From Acetobacteraceae bacterium UBA6159 (lineage in GTDB: Bacteria; Pseudomonadota; Alphaproteobacteria; Acetobacterales; Acetobacteraceae): a stretch of DNA of 13,522 bases. The stretch lies in contig DIUL01000185.1 in NCBI GenBank assembly GCA_002422345.1, positions 1 to 13,522 on the forward strand, written 5' to 3'. How positions within the stretch are numbered: the stretch's first letter is position 1; each line of letters opens with the position of its first letter. A model generated the notes under the pieces. That model was not told where the DNA came from, searched no databases, and saw nothing but the letters and a program-made list of their open reading frames with translations. The position numbers and the translations under genes were made by a program. Positions 6,263 to 12,952 of this stretch are shown here, piece after piece.

Positions 6263-8878
6263 TCAGATAACCCCCTCCTCCGCCAACCGCTCCACATCGC
6301 TGGACGACATCCCCAGCATCGAGGTCAGCAGCCACTCATTGTCCTCCCCATACCCAGGCGCGCCGCGGTTGATCGGGCCGCCGATATAGGCCGGGGTGCG
6401 AGATAGTTTCATCGGCAACTCATACACCGGCCAGGTGCCGATCTTCGTCCCCGTGACCTCGGTCAGCCATTTCAGGTGCGCCAACTGGGGGTCCTTGTCG
6501 CAGCGGTCCTCGGAGTTCTGGCACACGCCCGCCGGCACGCCGGCATTCTGCAGCGCCATCATCACGTCCTCGGCCGTCTGGGTCGCGGTCCAGGCGCCGA
6601 TCGCGGCGTCGAGCGCATCCTGGTGCACCATCCGGTCCGCCAGCGTGGTGAAGCGCTTGTCCTCCAGCCAGGCGCCCTGCCCCGCCACGCGAGCCAGCGT
6701 CTGCCAATCCGCCTCGGAGAAGCAGGCGATCGCCACCCAGCGGTCTCGGCCCTTGCACTTGTACGCCCCATGCGGCGCCGCGGGCTTGTAGGGGGATCGG
6801 TTGCCATACCGGCGCCATTCCCGCCCGTTCGCATCCCAGTCCAACACCGTCGTGCCGGTCAGGAAAATCCCTGATTCACACTGCGATGCATCGATCCACT
6901 GGCCCTCGCCGGTCTTCTCCCGGTGATACAGCGCGCCCAGGAGCGCGAGCGCATAGCCGTAGGCGCCCATCCAATCGAGGTAGGAATATCCCCAACCGAC
7001 CGGCATCGAGGGTTCCGGCAGGCCCGACATGTCGCATTGGCCGCCGAACGCCGCGGCCACCGGTCCGACGGTGCGCATCCGGCCATACTTGCCATGCGCG
7101 CCCATGCCGGCCTGCTGGATATAGATGATATCCGGCCGGATCGACTTCATGACGTCATAGCCAAGGCCCAGTCGATCCAGCACGCCAGGGGAAAAGCCCT
7201 CGGCCACGACATCGCAGATCCGCACGAGGTCCTTGGCGATCTGCAACCCTTTCGGATGGCGAATGTTCAGCGAGATGCCGCGCTTGCCGGCGTTCTTGTT
7301 GTTGAACTGCCCGCCCATGTTCAGGTCGGTCACGCCTTTCAGCGGTCCGGTTGCCTTGTCGCGCGCTTCGCGTCCGCCCACCGGCGCCATCGCCGCCAGG
7401 CGCGTGTCGGGGTTGTCCTTCCACTCGACCTTATAACTTTCCGCGCCCATCGCGGCGAGGAACCGCGTGCCACCCGCCGAGGCCAGGAACCACGCGAAAT
7501 CCAGGATCTTCACGCCCTGCAATGGGAACGGCTTGTCGTGCAGCGCCGAGTGCTTCACCGGTTCCGAATAGCCCCTGGGCTGCGCCGGGACGAAGGGTCC
7601 CCGCTTGGCTTCCCGCAGCACTTCCGCCGTGTCTTCTCCGACCAGAGGCGCGCGACGGCCGACTTTCCAGCTTGTCTTCGTTGTCAACCACTTGCTGGTC
7701 GGATAGCGGAACGACCGGCCGTGTTCCGGATGGTACACGTCCGCGAAAGTCACGCGCGCGAGCCAGTGTTCATCCAGCGCGTTTTCGTGTGGCTTGCGGA
7801 TCGGCGCCCAAAGCAGGCCGGCTTCCTGCGCCTCCAGCCACGGCATGTCCTTATAGGTCCAGGCGCGGACGAAGCGTTGCACGACGTCCAGCATATGGGC
7901 GCGGGCTTCATCGGACGCGGTGGAGCCTGGGACAGCGCGGGCTTTCAGATCCACATCCGGGCCGGGCGGTTGCAGGTCCGCCTGCATGTTGTACTTCGCG
8001 AGCAGCGGCACCAGGTTCTTCAGATCCCGCGCGCCCATGCCATGTGAAATGAACCACCGTCCGTCTTTTGTATGGACAATCGACGGGGATGCGTTCGGCG
8101 TTTCCATGGCATGCCGAGCGGTCATGCGCCAGAGGGGCACGCGGCGCATGACCCAGTTCATGATGTCTAGCTCGGGGTTCTTCGAAACCGCCTCGTGAAC
8201 CGCAACCGAAACGTCCTGGCCGAGGCCGGTGCGATGACGGTTGATCGCCGCAGCGATGATGCCGGTTGCAAGCTGTTCCCCGGCGATATGATACGCGTGC
8301 CACATCTGTGGTGCGATCGGGGGCGTGTCATATTCCAGATTCGGGTCGGGATCGTAACCGCAATTCATCATGATCCCGCCCAGCGCGAGATGGATCAGGT
8401 CGGATCCCTTGAAATCAGCCCATGGGCCGTCATCGCCGAAGGGTGTCATGCGCGATGTGATCAGCTTCGGAAAGCGCGCATTCAGGGCCGAGCGATCGAG
8501 GCCGAGGACGGTGTTGACCGCGCCGCAGGATGAATCAAGGAAGATGTCCGCGCCTTCCAGCAGGTCCAGCAGCTTCTGCTGGTCGGCCTTCTGTTCCAGG
8601 TCCAGCGTCACGGACTTCTTGGCGCGGTTGTAGTGCCAGAAATACAGCGACCGGTCGGGGCCGGGCTTGTCGTCAAGGAAGGGACCGATGCGGCGGGTGG
8701 CGCTGCCTTCGGGGGGTTCGATCTTGATGACCTCGGCGCCGAGGCCGGCGAGCAGCAGGCCGGTGTATTCGGCGCGTTCATCGGCGATTTCGATCACGCG
8801 CAGGCCTTCGAGCATGCCGGGTCCGGCATTGCCCATCATGGCGCCCGGGCCGGTGGAGGTCTCGGTGGGTTTGGTCAT
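6263..8878 (-). CDS. Double-length class III (CaiB/BaiF) CoA-transferase, two fused domains
   Basis: This 871-residue cytoplasmic protein is a tandem fusion of two CaiB/BaiF-type CoA-transferase domains (about residues 22-440 and 453-871), where single-domain members have about 400. Each domain opens with the Rossmann-like start (LEGLRVIEIAD; LQGVKILDFAW), then GAEVIKIEPP or GAESYKVEWK. Each also has the glycine-rich RTGLGQDVSV or KTGEGQWIDAS segment. In domain 2 the catalytic aspartate that forms the acyl-anhydride is present, Asp635 in YSYLDWMGA. At the equivalent place domain 1 reads WHAYHIAG with no aspartate (Tyr196), so domain 1 looks inactive or structural. These enzymes pass CoA between carboxylic acids; donor and acceptor are not predictable. 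The start at 8878 has GAGGA nine bases upstream; the frame stays open to 8983, but that extension is repeat-derived. Flanking palindromic repeats and 212- and 220-bp gaps suggest it is transcribed alone. It may cooperate with the thiolase-like/DUF35 pair, which is inference. Confidence 0.93.
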   Translation of the reverse strand: MTKPTETSTGPGAMMGNAGPGMLEGLRVIEIADERAEYTGLLLAGLGAEVIKIEPPEGSATRRIGPFLDDKPGPDRSLYFWHYNRAKKSVTLDLEQKADQQKLLDLLEGADIFLDSSCGAVNTVLGLDRSALNARFPKLITSRMTPFGDDGPWADFKGSDLIHLALGGIMMNCGYDPDPNLEYDTPPIAPQMWHAYHIAGEQLATGIIAAAINRHRTGLGQDVSVAVHEAVSKNPELDIMNWVMRRVPLWRMTARHAMETPNASPSIVHTKDGRWFISHGMGARDLKNLVPLLAKYNMQADLQPPGPDVDLKARAVPGSTASDEARAHMLDVVQRFVRAWTYKDMPWLEAQEAGLLWAPIRKPHENALDEHWLARVTFADVYHPEHGRSFRYPTSKWLTTKTSWKVGRRAPLVGEDTAEVLREAKRGPFVPAQPRGYSEPVKHSALHDKPFPLQGVKILDFAWFLASAGGTRFLAAMGAESYKVEWKDNPDTRLAAMAPVGGREARDKATGPLKGVTDLNMGGQFNNKNAGKRGISLNIRHPKGLQIAKDLVRICDVVAEGFSPGVLDRLGLGYDVMKSIRPDIIYIQQAGMGAHGKYGRMRTVGPVAAAFGGQCDMSGLPEPSMPVGWGYSYLDWMGAYGYALALLGALYHREKTGEGQWIDASQCESGIFLTGTTVLDWDANGREWRRYGNRSPYKPAAPHGAYKCKGRDRWVAIACFSEADWQTLARVAGQGAWLEDKRFTTLADRMVHQDALDAAIGAWTATQTAEDVMMALQNAGVPAGVCQNSEDRCDKDPQLAHLKWLTEVTGTKIGTWPVYELPMKLSRTPAYIGGPINRGAPGYGEDNEWLLTSMLGMSSSDVERLAEEGVI

Positions 8879-8968
8879 GGAACGTTTTCCTCGTGATGGG
8901 CTCTGGGCGTGATCGTTGCCGAACGTTTGTCGTTGTCGCGGGGACGATGGAGGGGCCTGGGGTGGTGT

Positions 8969-8996
8969 TGGTCCCCGGCACAAGGCCGGGGATGAC
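8969..8996 (+). repeat. 28-bp palindromic repeat, copy 3 (REP-like)
   Basis: This copy is a perfect match to copy 2, in the 212-bp gap between the alpha/beta hydrolase stop (9091) and the CoA-transferase start (8878). It can form the same CCCCGGC/GCCGGGG hairpin. On the minus strand it follows the hydrolase gene and precedes the CoA-transferase gene, so it could separate their transcripts. Confidence 0.9.
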
Positions 8997-9090
8997 GAAG
9001 GGGGCGGCCGGGGACGACGGAGAGGATGGCTAGGGATGACGATGCCAAATACGGCCTTCCCGACAATAGGGCCGAACCAGACGACCAGTC

Positions 9091-9966
9091 TTACGGCCGG
9101 GTGCGGGCGAGCATTTCAAGCAGCCAGGGATTGACGATCTCGGGCGACTCATAGGCGGCCCAGTGGCCGGTCCCGGGCACCACGCGGACATCGGCGTCGG
9201 GCTTGCGGGCCTTCAGGGCGGCCACGCGCTCCGGCCCCTTGGGGTTGGCCGGCGCGTCCAACTCGCCCCACATGCCGTTCAACGGCGACTGCAGCCGGTC
9301 GATCGCCTCCAGAATCGCCCCGCTGCGGGAAATCGCCGGCGTGCGCAGGCGCGACCGGATCGTGTTCCAATCCTGGATCAGCAGCGCGAGGTCGTCGATC
9401 TTCGCCGGATCGGCGATCATCAGGCGATTGAGGTTGGTCCGATGGGTCTGCCGCCGCTCCTCCCCTTCCAGATGGCGCACCTTCTCCAGCTTCACAGCCG
9501 ACCCGAGGTTCCCCTGCGCGCCAACGCCGGCGGACCCGATGATGGTGACCGACCGCGCCCGCTTGCCGGCCATCGCACCGACGCAGGACGCCATGGTGCC
9601 GCCGAAGGAAAAGCCCACAACGTCAAACGTCGCCGACCGCCCGATCACCGAGTCGATGCCGGCCAGCACGATCTCTCCGATCGAGAAGGCGTTGTCGCCG
9701 TCGGGGGGAAAATCCGATTCACCCAGGCCCGGCAGGTCGGGGACCAGCACGCGATAGGTTTCCACCAGCACGGGAATGGTGCGGACCCAATGCCGCCACG
9801 ACCCGGCCCCGCCATGGAACAGCACGACGACGGGGGCGGAACCCGCGGACTTGTCCCACAGCCGCCAGACCATGCGTCCGTCGCCGCAGGGGGATTCGAA
9901 GCGCACCGACTGGGAATCCAGCCGGTCGAGCAGGGCTTGCGGGTCCTCGGTCACCTGGTCGTTCAT
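9091..9966 (-). CDS. Alpha/beta hydrolase
   Basis: This 291-residue alpha/beta-hydrolase-fold enzyme has a complete triad. The nucleophile is Ser120 in the elbow VGFSFGGTMA, the acid is probably Asp237 (WGELDAPANP), and the base is His268 (GTGHWAAYE). The oxyanion segment is LFHGGAGSWRHW (49-60), followed by the family phrase VPDLPGLGESDFP (75-87). This layout fits the broad MhpC-like group of C-C bond, ester and lactone hydrolases; the substrate cannot be assigned. No signal peptide is present. The start at 9966 was chosen over a frame extending to 10191 because homology-like sequence begins there and the extension is antisense to the Uma2 remnant; its ribosome site is weak (AAGGA about twelve bases upstream). 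It is followed by a palindromic repeat and the CoA-transferase gene on the same strand. Confidence 0.9.
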   Translation of the reverse strand: MNDQVTEDPQALLDRLDSQSVRFESPCGDGRMVWRLWDKSAGSAPVVVLFHGGAGSWRHWVRTIPVLVETYRVLVPDLPGLGESDFPPDGDNAFSIGEIVLAGIDSVIGRSATFDVVGFSFGGTMASCVGAMAGKRARSVTIIGSAGVGAQGNLGSAVKLEKVRHLEGEERRQTHRTNLNRLMIADPAKIDDLALLIQDWNTIRSRLRTPAISRSGAILEAIDRLQSPLNGMWGELDAPANPKGPERVAALKARKPDADVRVVPGTGHWAAYESPEIVNPWLLEMLARTRP

Positions 9967-10077
9967 CGCGGGGTGGGTCCTTGCGCCGGAGATGTGAGTC
10001 GGCGCCACCTTACAAAGTGCGGCGCCCGGCGCCAAATCGGCATGCCGGCGGGGCTGGCATGTGCTAGGAACGCGGTC

Positions 10078-10200
10078 ATGAGCCTGACCATGCCGGTCCG
10101 GGAATTCCTGGACTGGAAGGCGCGTCAGAGTCAGCGCTTTGCGTTCGACGGCTTCCAGCCGGTCGCGATGACCGGGATGTGCAAGCGGCAAGTCCGATAA
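10078..10200 (+). pseudogene. Uma2-family (DUF820) endonuclease remnant, N-terminal fragment
   Basis: This 40-codon frame matches the conserved start of Uma2 (DUF820, PD-(D/E)XK fold) proteins: MPVREFLDWKARQSQRFAFD, then GFQPVAMTG. In the family this is followed by a Gly-Gly-Thr/Ala-His helix and about 150 more residues carrying the nuclease centre. Here the match stops after VAMTG, runs through a short unrelated tail (MCKRQVR) and ends at TAA. None of the catalytic region is found in the 73 bases before the next gene, so this is a degraded leftover rather than a functional protein. Upstream to 9967 the DNA holds only short GGCGCC and CATGCC palindromes and no clear promoter. Identification rests on recalled family consensus, with strong agreement over about 30 residues. 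Confidence 0.75.
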
Positions 10201-10211
10201 TCCCTGGGCGA

Positions 10212-10225
10212 TTGACCCGGATCAA
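10212..10225 (+). promoter_or_regulatory. FNR/FixK-type operator upstream of the host-attachment gene
   Basis: TTGACCCGGATCAA matches the FNR/FixK consensus TTGAT-N4-ATCAA at nine of ten defined positions. Its centre is 10218.5. The hexamer CAGAAT (10248-10253, four of six to the -10 consensus) would set transcription start near 10260. That puts the operator at about -41.5, the classical class II activator position. This predicts activation under low oxygen by an FNR- or FixK-like regulator; the start site and regulator are inferred. Confidence 0.65.
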
Positions 10226-10273
10226 CGCACCCGCGTTGGTCTCCGACCAGAATACCCCTCTGAAGGAGACCCC

Positions 10274-10738
10274 ATGATGGTCCAACATCACAACCCGTGC
10301 TTTGTCATCGCCGATGGCGGCCACCTTCGCCTGGTCAAGCCCGCCCCGGATAACGCCCTGCACACGATCGAGGCCATCGACGCCGCCAGCGTCCACAAGA
10401 AAACCCACGATCTGGTCAGCGATCGCGCCGGCCGCTCCCATGAAAGCGTCGGCGTCGTCCGCCACGCCATCGCGCCCCGCAACGACCCGCATGAACTCGA
10501 AAAGACCCGCTTCGCCCATTTCATCGGCGAGAAACTGAACGAACAGAACACCGCCGGCGGGTTCGAGGAGCTGATCCTTGTCGCCCCCGCCCAGATCCTC
10601 GCCGAAATCCGTGACAAACTGGACACGGTCACCGAGGCGAAGGTCGCCGGCACCCTCGCCAAGGACCTGACCAAGGTGCCCGACCACGAGCTTCACCCGC
10701 ATTTGAAGCAATGGGTCCGCCCGACGCAGCGGCAGTAG
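10274..10738 (+). CDS. Host attachment family protein (baeRF/eRF1-like domain)
   Basis: This 154-residue small cytoplasmic protein belongs to the family annotated 'protein required for attachment to host cells' (Host_attach), named from Agrobacterium work. Its fold is related to the archaeal/eukaryotic release-factor domain (bacterial eRF1 families). Visible family hallmarks are the opening strand CFVIADGGHLRLVK (9-22) and the closing stretch LILVAPAQILAEIRDKL (100-116) with AGTLAKDLTKVPDHEL following. No signal peptide or membrane segment is present, which argues against a surface adhesin; a role linked to ribosomes or stress has been proposed for relatives but is not established. AAGGAG lies five bases before the ATG at 10274; the second ATG at 10277, eight bases from it, is equally plausible. 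An FNR/FixK-type box upstream suggests low-oxygen induction. The preceding Uma2 remnant is unrelated. The MFS gene follows after 96 bp on the same strand. Confidence 0.9.
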   Translation: MMVQHHNPCFVIADGGHLRLVKPAPDNALHTIEAIDAASVHKKTHDLVSDRAGRSHESVGVVRHAIAPRNDPHELEKTRFAHFIGEKLNEQNTAGGFEELILVAPAQILAEIRDKLDTVTEAKVAGTLAKDLTKVPDHELHPHLKQWVRPTQRQ

Positions 10739-10767
10739 GCGCGCACCTCCCCCGGCTTGGCGGCGTC

Positions 10768-10834
10768 CCCCCGGTGTTCTAACCAATACGCCGATCCGGT
10801 CGTCTCCACGGCCTGTCGACACCGGGGGACGACC
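10768..10834 (+). promoter_or_regulatory. Possible RBS-masking leader structure of the MFS gene
   Basis: CCCCCGGTGT (10768-10777) is perfectly complementary to ACACCGGGGG (10819-10828), which contains most of the Shine-Dalgarno GGGGGA (10824-10829). A second pair, GGTCGTC (10798-10804) and GACGACC (10828-10834), covers the bases up to the ATG. The two pairings interleave, so the leader could form a pseudoknot or alternate between states, either way hiding the ribosome site. Stems this long can arise by chance in GC-rich DNA, and no known riboswitch class is recognised. Confidence 0.3.
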
Positions 10835-12007
10835 ATGAGCGGCGAGCGACAAAAACGTGCCTGGGCGGCCATCGCCGCCGTCACCATCGTCAACCTGCCG
10901 CTCGGCTCAATCTACGCCTTCAGCGTCTTCCTCAAGCCCATCGAGGCCACGCTCGGCCTTCCCCGGTCGGCGCTGTCGCTGGTGTTCGGGCTGGCTTCGA
11001 TCGGCTTCACCGCCGGCATGCTGGCCGCGCCCTACCTTTATGGGCTGTGTTCGGCGCCGGTGCTGCTGATGATGTGCTCCATCATGGCCGCGGTCGGGAT
11101 CGCGCTGGCGGCGTCCGCCGATGGGCTGCCCATGCTGCTGTTCGGCTATGGCGTGCTGTTCGGCGTGGGCGGCGGGGCGGCCTATATCATCGCGCAGCAG
11201 AGCGTGAACCTGCTGATCACCGGCCGCCGAGGCCTGGTGAATGGCTATATCGTCGGGCTGTATCCGGCGGGGGCGATGTTCGCCGCCCCGCTGTTCGGCT
11301 GGGCCAACGGGGCCTACGGCTATCGCTGGACGATGGCGGTGCTGGCCGTCGTGCTGGTCGTGACCGGCGTCATCGGCGTCGCCCTGGTGCGCCACTCTGG
11401 CGTCGTGCTGCCGCGTCCCTCCTCCGCCGCCAACGCCGCGGGCGGGCGCACCGCGATCTTTGTCCGCCTGTTCACCGTGTTCTTCGTGGCAGCCGCGGCG
11501 GGTCTGACCGTGCTCAGCCAGGCCGCCGGGATCATCGCGGCCTATGGCGGCGGCGCGGTGATGGCCCTGACCGCGACGACCGCCATCACCGCCGCCATCG
11601 CCGCGGCCCGGGTGGGCGGCGGCTGGCTGACCGACAAGTTCGCCGTCCCCTCGGTCGCCGCCTTCGCGCAGGCTTTCTCGCTGGTCGGCGCCGTGTCCCT
11701 CGCGATCTGGCCCGACCCGATGGTGGCGGCGGTGGCGCTGGGAATGGTGGGCACCGGGTATGGGTTGATCTCGGGCTGCACAGCGGGGGCCATCGCGCTG
11801 TACTGGCCGCCCGCCGCGTTTGGGAAGATCGCAAGCCAGATCTACATCGCCTGGTGCATCGCCGCCGTCAGCCTGCCGATCCTGGCGGGGCACCTGTTCG
11901 ACCTGACCCAGGGCTATCATTGGACCGTCGTGATTGCCGGCTGCGGCAATCTGGTGGGCGTGATCGTGGCCCTCGGCCTGCCGCGAAGGGCACCCGCCAC
12001 GGCCTGA
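10835..12007 (+). CDS. MFS transporter, oxalate/formate antiporter (OFA)-like
   Basis: This 390-residue inner-membrane protein has about twelve hydrophobic segments in two halves separated by a hydrophilic stretch near residues 186-206 (RHSGVVLPRPSS). The first segment contains PLGSIYAFSVFLKP (22-35), typical of the OFA and related monocarboxylate MFS families. The second half keeps the motif-A-like loop GGGWLTDKF (261-269). Such carriers move small carboxylates by symport or antiport; the substrate here is unknown. The start at 10835 follows GGGGGA by five bases; an in-frame extension to 10757 lacks family sequence and is rejected. It is downstream of the host-attachment gene (96-bp gap) and converges on the uronate dehydrogenase homologue with 30 bp between stops, where no intrinsic terminator is evident. 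A carboxylate or sugar-acid substrate would fit that neighbour, but this is inference. Confidence 0.9.
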   Translation: MSGERQKRAWAAIAAVTIVNLPLGSIYAFSVFLKPIEATLGLPRSALSLVFGLASIGFTAGMLAAPYLYGLCSAPVLLMMCSIMAAVGIALAASADGLPMLLFGYGVLFGVGGGAAYIIAQQSVNLLITGRRGLVNGYIVGLYPAGAMFAAPLFGWANGAYGYRWTMAVLAVVLVVTGVIGVALVRHSGVVLPRPSSAANAAGGRTAIFVRLFTVFFVAAAAGLTVLSQAAGIIAAYGGGAVMALTATTAITAAIAAARVGGGWLTDKFAVPSVAAFAQAFSLVGAVSLAIWPDPMVAAVALGMVGTGYGLISGCTAGAIALYWPPAAFGKIASQIYIAWCIAAVSLPILAGHLFDLTQGYHWTVVIAGCGNLVGVIVALGLPRRAPATA

Positions 12008-12037
12008 GGCCGAGCGGGGAACCGATCCGAAGGGGGG

Positions 12038-12871
12038 TCACGCGGGCTTGAACGGCGCGGGGGCGGGTTCGTCGCGGGAATAGCCCATCCCGCAGAATCC
12101 GCCCCCCATGTAGCGTTCCTGCACGGGATCGCCCGAGACCCGGCCCGCCAACTGCCCGGCATAGGGATCGGCGCTGTCCTGTGGCGTCCAGCCCACCGTC
12201 TCCCGCCCATCATCGCGCCACCAGGTCATGCGGCTGTTGTCCGAGGCGCCCCAGACCACGCTGGTCTGCACGTCCCGCGCCAGGACGCAGCGCACCACCA
12301 GGCGGGCGAGGTCGGGATAGGACAGCCAGCTTGCCAGCATCCGGGCGTCAATCGGCTCGGGGAAGCAGGAGCCGATGCGGAGGAACACGCTCTCCACCCC
12401 GTGCTTGTACCAGTACATCCGGCCCATCAGTTCGCCATAGGCCTTGGACAGACCGTAGAACCCGTCCGGCAGGAACTGGGCGTCGGCGCCGATCGTCTCG
12501 GTGCGTTCGTGGAAGCCGATCGTGTGGTTGGATGACGCGAAGACGACCCGTGCTTTCTCCCGCCTCGCCGCTTCGTAAATGTGGAACAGGCCGCGGATGT
12601 TCGGGCCGATGATGGTCTCGAAGGGCTGCTCGTTGGAGATGCCGCCGAGGTGGATGATCGCGCCGCAGCCCTCGGCCAGGCGCAGGATGGTGACGCCGTC
12701 ATTCAGGTCGGCGCGGGTGAAGGCGGCCCCGGCTGGAATCGCGTCCGGAAAGGGGGTGATGTCGGTCAGGCGCAGGGTCCAGCCGAGGGCGGACAGCGCC
12801 TTGGTCAGCATGCGGCCCAGATTGCCCGACGCGCCGGTCAGCAGCACGGGTTTGGCGGGAGCGTCGGACAT
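12038..12871 (-). CDS. udh: NAD-dependent epimerase/dehydratase-family protein, uronate dehydrogenase homologue
   Basis: This 277-residue extended short-chain dehydrogenase closely resembles Agrobacterium-type uronate dehydrogenase, which oxidises galacturonate or glucuronate to the aldarolactone with NAD+. The Rossmann motif is TGASGNLG (12-19), and Asp37 in LRLTDITP favours NAD over NADP. Family-specific phrases are IIHLGGISNEQPFE (72-85), NIRGLFHIYEAAR (91-103), VFASSNHTIGFH (110-121) and LRIGSCFPEP (164-173). The catalytic set is Ser113/Ser114, Tyr139 and Lys143 (YGLSK). Length is close to the family's ~265-275. The start at 12871 has AAGGA eight bases upstream; the frame is open further to 13360 but that part is antisense to the amidase. 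It is divergent from the amidase gene (81 bp between starts) and convergent with the MFS gene. The rest of an aldarate pathway is not in the window, so a sugar-acid role is likely but not proven; related sugar dehydrogenases are the alternative. Confidence 0.9.
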   Translation of the reverse strand: MSDAPAKPVLLTGASGNLGRMLTKALSALGWTLRLTDITPFPDAIPAGAAFTRADLNDGVTILRLAEGCGAIIHLGGISNEQPFETIIGPNIRGLFHIYEAARREKARVVFASSNHTIGFHERTETIGADAQFLPDGFYGLSKAYGELMGRMYWYKHGVESVFLRIGSCFPEPIDARMLASWLSYPDLARLVVRCVLARDVQTSVVWGASDNSRMTWWRDDGRETVGWTPQDSADPYAGQLAGRVSGDPVQERYMGGGFCGMGYSRDEPAPAPFKPA

Positions 12872-12952
12872 GGCTTTTTCCTTCTGGTGGGGTATCAAAG
12901 GCCCGGGTGGCGGTGGTGCGCCTCCATCAAGGCGGTTGCAGCAGGAGACATC

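Noticed and set aside
6033..6335. Minus-strand frame of about 100 codons in the nicotinamidase/CoA-transferase gap
   Set aside because: Much of it is translation of the palindromic repeats (RHPRPCAGD and GPRHKAGDD), a familiar annotation artefact in alphaproteobacteria.
6135..8996. Repeats as a CRISPR array
   Set aside because: Three units only, mixed orientation, spacings of 21 and 2757 bp and strongly palindromic; no cas genes.
9163..10077. Plus-strand frame running into the Uma2 remnant
   Set aside because: Everything before 10078 is antisense to the alpha/beta hydrolase and lacks Uma2-like sequence; only the last 41 codons carry family similarity.
10076..10852. Minus-strand frame antisense to the host-attachment gene
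   Set aside because: No domain similarity, and it overlaps a well-supported gene with a good ribosome site and an upstream operator.
6263..12007. Oxalate catabolism module (CoA-transferase plus OFA carrier)
   Set aside because: The genes are 2 kb apart on opposite strands, there is no oxalyl-CoA decarboxylase, and the transferase is a double-length divergent type rather than a formyl-CoA transferase.
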